Shown piece by piece: positions 44,630 through 53,073 of a DNA stretch of 64,000 bases. How positions within the stretch are numbered: the stretch's first letter is position 1; each line of letters opens with the position of its first letter. The translations under genes were made by a program, and so were the position numbers. The notes beneath the pieces are model-generated. The model worked only from the letters and a program-made list of their open reading frames with translations. It was not told where the DNA came from and searched no databases. The DNA comes from Azospirillum melinis (GTDB taxonomy: Bacteria > Pseudomonadota > Alphaproteobacteria > Azospirillales > Azospirillaceae). Where the stretch lies: positions 1 through 64,000 of the forward strand of contig NZ_WHOS01000004.1 of the NCBI RefSeq assembly GCF_013340935.1, written 5' to 3'.

Positions 44630-45876
44630 TTCTTCAGACCTCCCGTCGTCTGGCGGCCGAGCGCCAGCTTGCCGTAGACCACCGCCAGCACCAGCGTGGA
44701 GAGCAGCAGAACCGCACCCAGCGCCGAGGCGAGGCCCCAGTTGACCGTTTCCGTGGTGTAGAAGGCGATGAAGGACGAAATCATCTGGTCGGCGGCCCCG
44801 CCGACGAGCGCCGGCGTGATGTAGTAGCCGATGGCCAGGATGAAGACGAGCAGGCAGCCGGCGCCGATGCCCGGAATGGTCTGCGGCAGATAGATGCGCA
44901 GGAAGGCGGTCGCCGGCGGCGCGCCCAGCGAGGCGGCGGCCCGCATGTAGGCCGGCGAGATGCCGCGCATGACGCTGTAGAGCGGCAGGATCATGAAGGG
45001 CAGCAGCACATGGGTCATCGCCATGTAGACGCCGAAGCGGTTGTAGATCAGCCGCATCGGCTCGTCGATCACGCCCAGCCATTGCAGCGAGCCGTTGACG
45101 ATGCCCTCGCTCTGCAGGATCACGATCCAGGCGCAGGTGCGCACCAGGAGCGAGGTCCAGAAGGGCAGCAGCACGAAGATCATCAGCAGGTTCGACCGGC
45201 CGGTCGGCAGGTTCGCCAGCAGATAGGCGACCGGGAATCCCAGGATCAGGCAGAGCGCCGTGACCCCGAAGCCGATGGTGAAGGTGCGGATGAAGACGTC
45301 GCGGTAGATCGCCTGATCCGGCGGGGCGGCCACGATGGCGCCGTCGGCGTTGCGGGTCAGGTCGACCGCGGCCAGCAGGTAATAGCTGGTGACCGGGCCG
45401 CTGGCGCTCTTGATCGCCGTCCAGCTCTCGCGCTCGCCCCAGGCGGGCGAGAGGCCGATCATCGTCTCCTTCGCGGTGCCGGGAGCGGGCTGCTCCTTCA
45501 GCTTGCGCGCGGTGGAGAGCAGCGTCGTCCGGTAGCCGTTGACGATGTAGTTCAACCGCTTGGCCGCGACGGCCAGCGTTCCGGCCTCGCGCGCGGTGCG
45601 CATGTCGGCGGCGAGTGCGGCGAAGGCGGCCTCGTCGGGCAGGCCCTGGCCGTTCCAATGCTCCAGCGCCGCGACGGTCTGCGGCATCACCTGCGGCACC
45701 TCCCAGTCGTCCGCGGACTTCCAGATCATGCCGGCGAGCGGCACGACGAAGGTGAACAGCAGGAAGGCCAGCAGCGGCAGCACCAGACCCAGCGCACGGA
45801 ACTGCCGGGCCCGCTCGGCCCGTTTCAATCGACGCTTCAACGGCACGTCGGCGCCGGCAACGAATGCGGCTGTCAT
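44626..45876 (-). CDS. ABC transporter permease (PotB/PotH-like)
   Basis: A permease of about 416 residues, longer than the usual 280-310 for PotB because some 130 extra residues lie between the first helix (about 30-50) and the second (about 205-225), predicted to be periplasmic. The core follows with ALCLILGFPVAYLLANLPTG, an EAA loop RAAASLGAPPATAFLRIYLP near 330-349 and a terminal helix. Two ATGs are possible: 45882, and 45876, which has AGGACAATGCCG at better spacing. Its stop overlaps the start of the next permease gene. A paired repeat (45930-46102) separates it from the binding-protein gene. Function by family: the membrane pore half of a polyamine-type importer. Confidence 0.9.
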   Translation of the reverse strand: MTAAFVAGADVPLKRRLKRAERARQFRALGLVLPLLAFLLFTFVVPLAGMIWKSADDWEVPQVMPQTVAALEHWNGQGLPDEAAFAALAADMRTAREAGTLAVAAKRLNYIVNGYRTTLLSTARKLKEQPAPGTAKETMIGLSPAWGERESWTAIKSASGPVTSYYLLAAVDLTRNADGAIVAAPPDQAIYRDVFIRTFTIGFGVTALCLILGFPVAYLLANLPTGRSNLLMIFVLLPFWTSLLVRTCAWIVILQSEGIVNGSLQWLGVIDEPMRLIYNRFGVYMAMTHVLLPFMILPLYSVMRGISPAYMRAAASLGAPPATAFLRIYLPQTIPGIGAGCLLVFILAIGYYITPALVGGAADQMISSFIAFYTTETVNWGLASALGAVLLLSTLVLAVVYGKLALGRQTTGGLKN

Positions 45877-45929
45877 CGGCATTGTCCTGTTGGAAAGACG
45901 CAGGTGCATAAAGCCCCGAAATCCGGGAC

Positions 45930-46102
45930 CATCCCCTCTCCCCCCCGGGGAGAGGGGATGGGTGAGGGGGACGCATGGCGTCCGGTCACCGAAGGGCGGG
46001 AAATGGTCCGCCAAAAAACTTAAGTGGGGGAGGCGCTTATCGGCCCGATGCGTGCCGCTGTGCATCCCCCTCACCCCGACCCTCTCCCCGGGGGGGAGAG
46101 GG
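45930..46102. repeat. Paired REP/BIME-like element inside the importer operon
   Basis: Left unit: a perfect 14-bp stem CATCCCCTCTCCCC/GGGGAGAGGGGATG (45930-45943 with 45947-45960), then GGTGAGGGGG. Right unit: CCCCCTCACC (46066-46075), then stem CCCTCTCCCC/GGGGAGAGGG (46080-46089 with 46093-46102). Same family as 40032-40178. It lies between the binding-protein gene and the permease genes. Confidence 0.85.
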
Positions 46103-46132
46103 AGAGGAAGTGCTCTTTCGTAAAGCTAACGC

Positions 46133-47179
46133 TTACTTGGCCGCCCACTTGTTGAAGCGCTCGGTCAGGCGGTCGATGTTCTCCAGCCAGAAATCGGTGT
46201 TGATCTCGATCGCGTTCTTCATGTTGTCCGGCGCGGTCGGCAGGTCGGTCAGGACCGCCTTCTGCAGCAGCGACGGGGCCTTCTTGTTCGACGTGCCGTA
46301 GGCGATGCCTTCGGACAGCTTGGCCTGGTTCTCCGGCTTGCCGACGAAGCTCAGGAACTTGTAGGCGGCATCGACGTTCGGGCTGCCCTTCAGGATGACC
46401 CAGCTGTCGACGGTGTAGAGCGCGCCGTTCCACACCATGCCGAAGTTCTTCTTCTCGTTCTTGTTGGCGGCGTCGATGCGGCCGTTATAGACCGAGGTCA
46501 TCGCCACTTCGCCCGAAGCCAGCAGCTGCGGCGGCTGGGCGCCGGCCTTCCACCAGACGATGTCGTTCTTGATGGTGTCGAGCTTCTTGAAGGCGCGGTC
46601 GATGCCGGCCTCGGTGCCCAGAACCTTGTAGACGTCGGCAGGCGCCACGCCGTCGGCCATCAGCGCGATCTCAAGCGTGGTCTTGGCGCCCTGGCGCAGG
46701 CCGCGCTTGCCCGGATACTTCTTGGTGTCGAAGAAATCGGCCCAGCTCTTCGGCGCGTCCTTCAGCTTGTCCTTGTCGTAGCCCAGGACGAAGTCATAGA
46801 CGATGGCGCCGACGCCGCAGGCGTTGACCGTCGACGGCAGATAGGCATCCTCGCCGCCGATCTTGGAGAAGTTCATCTTCTCGTACAGACCCTCGTCGCA
46901 GCCGAGCGCCAGTTCCTCGCTCTCGACCTGGACCACGTCCCAGGTCGAGGCGCCGCCCTGGACCTTGGCGCGCAGGACACCGACGCCGCCGTCCCAGGAC
47001 TCGTCGTTCATCGCCGTGCCGCTGGCCTTGAACGGCTCGAAATACACCTTCTTCTGGACGTCCTGATAGGCGCCGCCCCACGACACGACGGTGAGGTCGC
47101 GGGCGCTGGCCGCCGATGACAGGGCCGTGAGGGCGGTGAAGGTCGCAGCGAAACCGAGAGCCACCTTAATCTTCGACAT
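46133..47179 (-). CDS. Polyamine-type ABC substrate-binding protein (PotD/PotF-like)
   Basis: A 348-residue periplasmic binding protein. The signal peptide is about residues 1-27 (ending SSAASARD). The mature part begins LTVVSWGGAYQDVQKKVYFE, typical of the spermidine/putrescine-binding group (SBP_bac_8 type), and continues with WDVVQVESEELALGCDEGLY, VYDFVLGYDKDKLKDAPKSW and TTLEIALMADGV. WWKAGAQPPQLLASGEVAMT forms the hinge-side ligand wall. ATG with AAGGACGGGG upstream. It lies 67 bases after the ATPase gene. The repeat element after it may separate its mRNA level from that of the permeases, since binding proteins are needed in excess. The exact ligand is not determined. Confidence 0.92.
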   Translation of the reverse strand: MSKIKVALGFAATFTALTALSSAASARDLTVVSWGGAYQDVQKKVYFEPFKASGTAMNDESWDGGVGVLRAKVQGGASTWDVVQVESEELALGCDEGLYEKMNFSKIGGEDAYLPSTVNACGVGAIVYDFVLGYDKDKLKDAPKSWADFFDTKKYPGKRGLRQGAKTTLEIALMADGVAPADVYKVLGTEAGIDRAFKKLDTIKNDIVWWKAGAQPPQLLASGEVAMTSVYNGRIDAANKNEKKNFGMVWNGALYTVDSWVILKGSPNVDAAYKFLSFVGKPENQAKLSEGIAYGTSNKKAPSLLQKAVLTDLPTAPDNMKNAIEINTDFWLENIDRLTERFNKWAAK

Positions 47180-47246
47180 GATCCCCGTCCTTATTCGTCG
47201 TGGTTGTTGTTGCTGGAAGGCACCCTGGTGCTGAGGAACCACGTCC

Positions 47247-48356
47247 TCAGACCGGATCGAGCGCCCGGCAGTCCTCCGGGCGGAAAGCGATATAGACGTC
47301 CTGGCCCGGCGCCAGGCCGGCGTAGGAGCCGGCTGGCAGCTTGACCATGAATTCCGGGTTGGCCGGGGTGCTCAGCACCGCCAGCGTGTGGTCGCCGAGA
47401 TAGATCAGGTCGGTCAGCGTCGCCGGCAGCCGGTTCATCGTGCTGTCGCCGCTGTCGCCGGTCTCGATGGCCACGCGTTCCGGGCGGAGCGACAGCGAGG
47501 TGCGGTTGCCGGCGCCGCCGATGTTCACCGCCTGCGCCACCACCGAACCGCCGGCATCCAGCGCGACCCGCGCCCAGCCCTGTTCGATATTTTCGACAAC
47601 GCCGCTCAGAACATTGTTCTCGCCGATGAAGTTGGCGACGAAGCTGTTCACCGGCCGCTCGTACAGCGCGTCCGGCCGGTCGATCTGCTGGACGATGCCG
47701 TCGTTGAAGACCGCGATGCGGTCGGACATCGTCAGCGCCTCGCCCTGATCGTGGGTAACGTAGACGACGGTCAGGCCCATCGTCTCGTGCAGCCGCTTGA
47801 TCTCCAGCTGCATATGCTCGCGCAGGCGCTTGTCCAGCGCGCCCAGCGGCTCATCCATCAGCACCAGGGCCGGGTTGAAGACCAGGGCGCGGGCGAGCGC
47901 CACGCGCTGCTGCTGGCCGCCCGACAGCTGGCCGGGACGGCGGCCGGCGAGGTTGCCGAGCTTGATCATGTCGAGCGCGGCGGCCACCCGCTCCTTGGTT
48001 TCCGCCTTGGAAACGCCGCGGACCGACAGCGGGAAGGCGACGTTTTCCTCGATGGTCAGGTGGGGGAACAGGGCGTAGTTCTGGAAGACCATGCCGATGT
48101 CGCGCTTGTGCGGCGGCACGTTCTTGATCGGCCGGTCGCCGATGAAGATGTCGCCATGGGTCGGCACTTCGAACCCGGCCAGCATCATCAGCGTGGTGGT
48201 CTTGCCCGACCCCGACGGCCCCAGCAGCGTCAGGAATTCGCCCTTGCGAATGTCGAGATCGAGGCTTTTCACCACGAGATGCTCGCCATCGTAGGTCTTC
48301 TGCACCCCGGTGAAGCGCACCAGGGTATCTGTCGTCGCGATCATCCCGCCGTCCAT
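47247..48356 (-). CDS. ABC transporter ATPase (PotA/PotG-like)
   Basis: A 369-residue ATPase driving the importer. Walker A is GPSGSGKTT near 46-54, the Q-loop [12 protein letters not shown] is near 95, the signature [15 protein letters not shown] is near 148, Walker B is [12 protein letters not shown], and the H-loop is [15 protein letters not shown]. The C-terminal TOBE_2 domain (about 280-365) ends [16 protein letters not shown]. This layout is that of PotA/PotG and related polyamine importers. ATG at 48356 with GGGAG seven bases upstream; an in-frame ATG at 48344 is an alternative. First gene of the operon order ATPase, binding protein, permease, permease. Confidence 0.93.
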   Translation of the reverse strand: MDGGMIATTDTLVRFTGVQKTYDGEHLVVKSLDLDIRKGEFLTLLGPSGSGKTTTLMMLAGFEVPTHGDIFIGDRPIKNVPPHKRDIGMVFQNYALFPHLTIEENVAFPLSVRGVSKAETKERVAAALDMIKLGNLAGRRPGQLSGGQQQRVALARALVFNPALVLMDEPLGALDKRLREHMQLEIKRLHETMGLTVVYVTHDQGEALTMSDRIAVFNDGIVQQIDRPDALYERPVNSFVANFIGENNVLSGVVENIEQGWARVALDAGGSVVAQAVNIGGAGNRTSLSLRPERVAIETGDSGDSTMNRLPATLTDLIYLGDHTLAVLSTPANPEFMVKLPAGSYAGLAPGQDVYIAFRPEDCRALDPV

Positions 48357-48667
48357 CCGTCCGCTCCCGTCACAGGCGACCTGCGGCCGGGTACGCCACC
48401 CCGGCCCGGTCCGTCTTTCTGGCCCTGACGGTAACACGCGTTTAAGAAAATAGACAAGAGGAATGACTATGTCTTGATCAATTCAACAGTTTGCCGATTT
48501 TTTGTGCAAATGCGAAGGCGATGCCCACACTTAGACCGTCAGTGTGCTCCATCCGCGTGCGATTGAGAAGACCGATGATCGAGATAGCGGACATACGGCG
48601 GCATGAAAATCAGTGTTTGCCGCGAAGGGAGGGGCGAATCGCCGCAGGCGACCCGCCCCAACCCCAC
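48357..48667. promoter_or_regulatory. Promoter region of the importer operon
   Basis: A 311-base gap upstream of the ATPase gene and downstream of the TRAP binding-protein gene. The part at about 48435-48530 is AT-rich (GTTTAAGAAAATAGAC, then GATTTTTTGTGCAAATG), as expected for a promoter. A single GTTTAA half-site at 48440 resembles the one in front of gabD, but no second arm is present. Nothing else was recognised. Confidence 0.4.
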
Positions 48668-49774
48668 TTATCTCTGCTGCGCCGCCTGGCTGTAGACGAA
48701 GCTGTCGAAGCCGTTCTCGGCGACGCGGAACCACAGGCGCTCCTGCTCCAGGAACGGCTTCCAGCCGTCATAGACCTTCTTGAAGCGGGGATTGCTGGCG
48801 GCCAGCTTGTCGTAGAATTCGAACGCCGCCTTCTCGCAGGCCTGCATCATGTCGCGCGGGAAGGGACGCAACACGGCGCCGGCACCGACCAGACGCTTCA
48901 GCGCCGCGGCGTTCAGCGTGTCGTACTTGGCGATCATCCAGCTGTTGGCCTCCCAGCAGGCCTGCTCCAGGATGGTCTGGTAGGATTTCGGCAGCTGTTC
49001 CCAGGCCTGCATGTTGAACATCAGCGGGATCTGGGCGGAACCCTCCCACCAGCCGGGGTAGTAGTAGTATTTGGCGACCTTCTGGAAGCCGAGCTTCTCG
49101 TCGTCATAGGGGCCGACGAACTCCGCCGCGTCGATGGTGCCGCGTTCCAGCGCCGGATAGATGTCGCCGCCGCCGAGCTGCTGGGGCACGAGGCCGAAGG
49201 GCGTCAGGATCTGGCCGACCAGACCGCCGATGCGCATCTTCAGGCCCTTCAGATCCTCCAGGCTCTTGATCTCCTTGCGGAACCAGCCGCCCATCTGGGC
49301 GCCGGTGTTGCCGGCGGGGATGTGGTGGATGTTGTAGTCCTTGAACACCTCCCGCATCAGTTCCAGCCCGCCGCCATGCATCATCCAGGCGATGTGCTGG
49401 CGGGTGTTCAGGCCGAAGGGCATGGCGGTGTCGAAGCAGAAGGTCGGGTCCTTGCCGACATAGAAATAGGCCGCCGACTGGCCGCACTCGACCGTGCCGT
49501 TCTGCACGGCGTCCAGCACCTGCAACGCCGGCACGATCTCGCCGGCCGCGAAGGTGCGGATCTGGAACTTGCCGTCGGTGGCGTCGGACACGCGCTTGGC
49601 GATGAATTCGGCCGCGCCATAGATGGTGTCGAGGCTCTTGGGATAGCTCGACGCCATGCGCCACTTGATCTCGGGCTGGGAGGACTGCGCGATGGCCGGA
49701 GCCGCGACGGTCCCGGCGGTCCCGGCGGCGGCAAGGCCGACACCGGCGCTGGTGAGAAACGCACGCCGTTTCAT
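48668..49774 (-). CDS. TRAP transporter substrate-binding protein (DctP family)
   Basis: A 368-residue exported binding protein. The N terminus MKRRAFLTSAGVGLAAAG looks like a Tat signal (KRRAFL), with cleavage near APAIAQ. The mature part has the DctP pattern: KWRMASSYPKSLDTIYGAAE, FQIRTFAAGEIVPALQVLDA, EDLKGLKMRIGGLVG (residues about 195-209, with the conserved arginine for the ligand carboxylate) and AAEFVGPYDDEKLGF. It resembles the TakP-like branch that binds 2-oxo acids. No DctQ or DctM membrane genes are adjacent in the window, so it must pair with distant components. ATG start; the leader contains a hairpin at 49898-49925. Confidence 0.92.
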   Translation of the reverse strand: MKRRAFLTSAGVGLAAAGTAGTVAAPAIAQSSQPEIKWRMASSYPKSLDTIYGAAEFIAKRVSDATDGKFQIRTFAAGEIVPALQVLDAVQNGTVECGQSAAYFYVGKDPTFCFDTAMPFGLNTRQHIAWMMHGGGLELMREVFKDYNIHHIPAGNTGAQMGGWFRKEIKSLEDLKGLKMRIGGLVGQILTPFGLVPQQLGGGDIYPALERGTIDAAEFVGPYDDEKLGFQKVAKYYYYPGWWEGSAQIPLMFNMQAWEQLPKSYQTILEQACWEANSWMIAKYDTLNAAALKRLVGAGAVLRPFPRDMMQACEKAAFEFYDKLAASNPRFKKVYDGWKPFLEQERLWFRVAENGFDSFVYSQAAQQR

Positions 49775-49897
49775 GATGAGGACTCTTCCCGATCTTATGG
49801 TTCGTTGGGCCGACATGATAGCGCAACCAACCGTCCGGGGAATCCCCCTTCGACAAGGGCAACAGCGCGGCGAGGAAGATTCTTGCGGCGGAAACGA

Positions 49898-49925
49898 AAA
49901 ATCCAGCCTCATCGGGCTGGATTTT
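49898..49925 (-). terminator. Terminator-like hairpin in the dctP leader
   Basis: On the minus strand an 11-bp stem AAAATCCAGCC/GGCTGGATTTT with a 6-base loop is followed by TTCG and reads as a terminator or attenuator about 125 bases before the DctP start. It also lies at the 5' side of the candidate plus-strand RNA, of which it could instead be the first stem. Confidence 0.5.
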
Positions 49926-50018
49926 CGGCGACGCAGCATTATTTGTTGTTTCTAGCGCCTTTCAGGCGTTTCCTCCCTAAACTCGGGCCGCGGCTGTATA
50001 GCTAGCGGCCTTTTCCTT
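49898..50018 (+). ncRNA. Candidate small RNA, MmgR/alpha-r8-like
   Basis: Three hairpins in a row in an intergenic gap: 49898-49925 (11-bp stem), 49956-49968 (CGCCT-TTC-AGGCG), and a terminator at 49986-50010 (GGCCGC/GCGGCC with a 13-base loop) followed by TTTTCCTTTTT. Between hairpins 2 and 3 lies the unpaired decamer TTTCCTCCCT (49969-49978). As I recall, this decamer is the strongly conserved unpaired motif of the alphaproteobacterial MmgR (alpha-r8) RNAs, which in Sinorhizobium meliloti limit polyhydroxybutyrate accumulation. The motif is anti-Shine-Dalgarno, so base-pairing with ribosome sites is likely. The 5' end is uncertain; MmgR is about 77 nt, which would start near 49940. Confidence 0.62.
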
Positions 50019-50229
50019 TTTACGCAATATGCTGAAAGTCAGCTTTGCGAACTTTTTTGATCGCCATGCGCTCGAAACGGGTCGACGGCGCGACCGGACA
50101 CGCCCGCAGATTGCACAGTAAAGTCATGGTTCCGCTTGACCCTTTATAAAGGGCTGGGATGATAGAGCGTCTTCACAGACCGTTCCTTATCCGGCCTGGG
50201 CCGAGATCGCCCGAAAGGATCATGCCACG

Positions 50230-51921
50230 ATGACGGCCATTGGACAGCCGAGCGGCAGCACTGCCGGACAGCACATCATGCCCGCCCGCAAGCCGGGCCG
50301 GGCCATCGGCTTGCGGGCGACCGTTGCGGTCACCGTGGCTTTGCTCCTGCTCGGCTCGACGCTGGTTAAGGGGCTGGTGGTCGGCAACGGTGCTGCGGAC
50401 GCGCTGGCGAAGGAGGTCGGCAACTCGATGACCGGGCTGGCGCAGTCGCTGGCGCGGCAGCTCGATTCCACGATGTGGGCGCGCGCCAACCAGATCGCCG
50501 CGCTGTCGCGGATCGAAGCGCTGAAGGACCCGGCGGTGGCACAATCCACCATCGACGAGCTGAAGCGTCGCGACCCGACCATCGCCTGGATCGGCATGAC
50601 CGACGTGAAGGGAAAGGTGGTCGCCGCATCCAACGGGTTGCTGATGGGGGCCGACATCTCCAGCCGTCCGGTCCATCAGGAAGGCATGAAGGGCCTGTTC
50701 GTCGGCGATGTCCACGAGGCGGTGGCGCTGCGTGGCAAGGTGCCCTACCTGGAAGGCGAGACCCCGAAATTCGTCGATGTGTCCGCCCCGCTGCAAAAGG
50801 CCGACGGCAGCACGGTGGGTGTGCTGGCGACCCATTACAGCTGGGAATGGGCGCATGCCCTGATCCGGCAGCTGGTCGAACCGCTCTCCGACCACAAGGG
50901 GCTGACGCTCTACATCCTGTCGGCCGACGGAACCGTGCTGATCGGCCCCGATTCGGCCGTCGGGAAGCCCCTGCCGGTGGCGACGCTGAACTCCAGGCTG
51001 CGCGATGGCTGGCGCAGCGAGGTCTGGCCCGACGGCATCACCTATGTGACCGGCGTCGCACACGGCAAGGGGCTGCACGACTATGCCGGGCTGGGCTGGA
51101 CCGTTGTCGCCAGCCAGCCGGCCGACATCGTCTATGCCGAGACCGACCGCCTGCGGGCGATGATCATCGGGGTGGGCGTGCTGCTGGCCCTGCTGTTCAG
51201 CGGGATCGGCTGGATCGCCGCCGGCCGCATCGCCCGCCCGCTGGGCGGCATCGCCGATGCCGCCGAACAGATCGGCAAGGGCGAGCGCGGGGTCGCGATC
51301 CCCGACGTCGGCGGTGCGGCGGAAATCCGCCGGCTTTCGGCTGCGCTGCGCGAGATGATCGACAGCCTGACCAACAAGGACGCCGCGCTGATGCGGCTGG
51401 AGGACATCGCCTACGAGGACCGGCTGACGGCGCTGCCGAACCGGCGCTATTTCGAGCAGTATGTCGAGGCCTCCACCGGCACGGGCGGCGGCTCGGCGAC
51501 GGTGATGTACATCGATCTCGACGGCTTCAAGCCGGTGAACGACCGGCTGGGCCACGATGCCGGCGATGTCGTGCTGCGCCAGATCGGCGGCCGGCTGGCC
51601 AGCATCTTCCGCGACGACGACGTGGTCGCCCGGCTGGGCGGCGACGAGTTCGCCGCCGTGCTTCCCCGCCGCGCCGGCCGCGCCGCCCCGGACACCGGGG
51701 AATTGGCCGCCCGGATCATCGCCGCCGTCAACGAACCGGTGTCGTTCAACGGCGAGCGGATCAGGGTCGGCTGTTCCATCGGCATCGCCTCCTGGCCAGA
51801 GGACGACCGCGACATGGCGACGGTGATGCGCCACGCCGACGCCGCGCTTTACAAGGCGAAGCGTGACGGGCGCAACCGCGCGGTGCGCTGGATGCGGTCG
51901 GCGATGGCGGCGGAGGGCTAG
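50230..51921 (+). CDS. Membrane-bound diguanylate cyclase
   Basis: A 563-residue c-di-GMP synthase. The first transmembrane helix is at about 30-50; a periplasmic double-Cache-like sensor covers about 55-305 (IGMTDVKGKVVAASNG near 119, FVDVSAPLQKADGSTVGVLA); the second helix is at about 313-335, followed by a HAMP-like segment and the GGDEF domain (about 395-555). The active site is intact, GGDEF at 470-474, and the inhibitory I-site RxxD is present as R461-D464 five residues before it, so activity and product inhibition are expected. There is no EAL domain. The ATG at 50230 follows AAGGA by 10 bases. It converges on the metallopeptidase gene 14 bases away. It could tune motility or biofilm in response to an external ligand. 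Confidence 0.93.
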   Translation: MTAIGQPSGSTAGQHIMPARKPGRAIGLRATVAVTVALLLLGSTLVKGLVVGNGAADALAKEVGNSMTGLAQSLARQLDSTMWARANQIAALSRIEALKDPAVAQSTIDELKRRDPTIAWIGMTDVKGKVVAASNGLLMGADISSRPVHQEGMKGLFVGDVHEAVALRGKVPYLEGETPKFVDVSAPLQKADGSTVGVLATHYSWEWAHALIRQLVEPLSDHKGLTLYILSADGTVLIGPDSAVGKPLPVATLNSRLRDGWRSEVWPDGITYVTGVAHGKGLHDYAGLGWTVVASQPADIVYAETDRLRAMIIGVGVLLALLFSGIGWIAAGRIARPLGGIADAAEQIGKGERGVAIPDVGGAAEIRRLSAALREMIDSLTNKDAALMRLEDIAYEDRLTALPNRRYFEQYVEASTGTGGGSATVMYIDLDGFKPVNDRLGHDAGDVVLRQIGGRLASIFRDDDVVARLGGDEFAAVLPRRAGRAAPDTGELAARIIAAVNEPVSFNGERIRVGCSIGIASWPEDDRDMATVMRHADAALYKAKRDGRNRAVRWMRSAMAAEG

Positions 51922-51935
51922 GGAGCCGGCATCCG

Positions 51936-53006
51936 CTACAGCCCCCGCACCATCCCGTTCATGAAGCCCAGCTTCTCGATCACCGCGGGCGACAGGATGA
52001 AGGGGTAGAGGTCCGGCTGGCCCATGCTGCGGTTCAGGCTGTTCACCGCATAGGTCAGAGGCAGCCAGGGTTCGATCAGATCCTCGATCCGCCGGGCCTT
52101 GTGCGGGTTGAAGTCGACCTCCGCCTCCAGTTCGGCCCCCTCGGTGATGCGCGGCCGGATCTTCAGGCCGAAGGCTCGGGCGGTCTCCAGCGTGTCGACG
52201 ATGTGCAGATAGTGCGCCCAGGTTTCCGCGAAATCCTCCCAAGGGTGGGCGGTGGCGTAGGTGCTGACGAAGTTCGCCTGCCAGTCGGCCGGCGCGCCGT
52301 TGGCGTAATGGCGCTTCAGCGCTTCGCCGTAATCCTCCCGCTCGTCGCCGAACAGAGCGCGGAAGCGCTCCAGCAGGGCCGGGTCGTCGCGCACCAGACG
52401 GTCCCAGATGTAATGGCCGATCTCGTGCCGGAAATGGCCGAGCAGCGTGCGGTAGGGCTCACCCATGTCGGTGCGGCGCTTCTCGCGCTCGGCATCGTCG
52501 GCCTCGGCGACATTGATGGTGATCAGGCCGTTGGCATGGCCGGTCAGCACCGGCGTCACCGTACCGTCGGGGGCCACCGTGTCGGTCAGGAAATCGAAGG
52601 CCAGCCCCTCCTCCGGATTCTCGATCCGGGTCTGCAAGGGCAGCTTCAGGTTGGTCAGGGTGTAGAACAGATGATGCTTGGCCAGCTCCAGCTTGCGCCA
52701 GCGCGTCAGGTTGTCGGTGTCGGACAGGTCGGGAATGATGTGGTTGTGCCGGCAGGCGGCGCAGTGGGTGTCGGCCGAATCGGCCGGCAGCATCCAGTTG
52801 CAGGCGTCCAGCTCGGCGTTCGCACAGAATTTGTAGAGCGGTTCGGTGGTGGCGAGCGCGCTCCACACCCCGTCATGGTCGGTCGGGTCGATGGCCGACA
52901 GGGTTCCCACATCCGGCAGATAGCCGAGCCGGTATCCGCAGCGCTCGCACAGCGTGTTCTCGAAATAGAGAGGTTGGTGGCAGTTCTGGCATTCGTAAAG
53001 TTTCAT
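51936..53006 (-). CDS. Putative zinc-binding metallopeptidase
   Basis: A 356-residue cytoplasmic protein of the DUF2248 / putative zinc-binding peptidase group. It begins with a zinc ribbon (C6, C9, C20, C23) and a second cysteine set follows (C61, C69, C82, C85). The catalytic HExxH motif is HEIGH at 194-198 (LLGHFRHEIGHYIWDRLV), with a likely third ligand among the acidic residues of WEDFAETWAHYLH near 255-267. No signal peptide. The substrate is unknown. ATG at 53006 without a strong ribosome site. It lies downstream of glgX on the same strand with a hairpin element between, so co-transcription is doubtful. Confidence 0.88.
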   Translation of the reverse strand: MKLYECQNCHQPLYFENTLCERCGYRLGYLPDVGTLSAIDPTDHDGVWSALATTEPLYKFCANAELDACNWMLPADSADTHCAACRHNHIIPDLSDTDNLTRWRKLELAKHHLFYTLTNLKLPLQTRIENPEEGLAFDFLTDTVAPDGTVTPVLTGHANGLITINVAEADDAEREKRRTDMGEPYRTLLGHFRHEIGHYIWDRLVRDDPALLERFRALFGDEREDYGEALKRHYANGAPADWQANFVSTYATAHPWEDFAETWAHYLHIVDTLETARAFGLKIRPRITEGAELEAEVDFNPHKARRIEDLIEPWLPLTYAVNSLNRSMGQPDLYPFILSPAVIEKLGFMNGMVRGL

Positions 53007-53031
53007 GGCGGGCGATCCGGGGTCCGGGAGG

Positions 53032-53057
53032 CCCCCTCTCCCTTGGAGGAGAGGGGG
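53032..53057. repeat. Single short palindrome of the CCCTCTCC type
   Basis: CCCCCTCTCC (53032-53041), loop CTTGGA, GGAGAGGGGG (53048-53057). It shares the CCCTCTCC/GGAGAGGG core with the paired elements at 40 kb and 46 kb but stands alone. It lies between glgX and the metallopeptidase gene and may act as a 3'-end structure of glgX mRNA. Confidence 0.6.
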
Positions 53058-53073
53058 GAAACAAGGCGATGGG

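Noticed and set aside
48435..48480. Second GTTTAAT-type operator in front of the importer operon
   Set aside because: Only one GTTTAA half-site is present and no inverted arm, so it is too weak to call.
50173..52242. Long minus-strand open frame opposite the diguanylate cyclase gene
   Set aside because: The plus-strand product has a complete GGDEF domain with I-site; the minus frame has no recognisable features.
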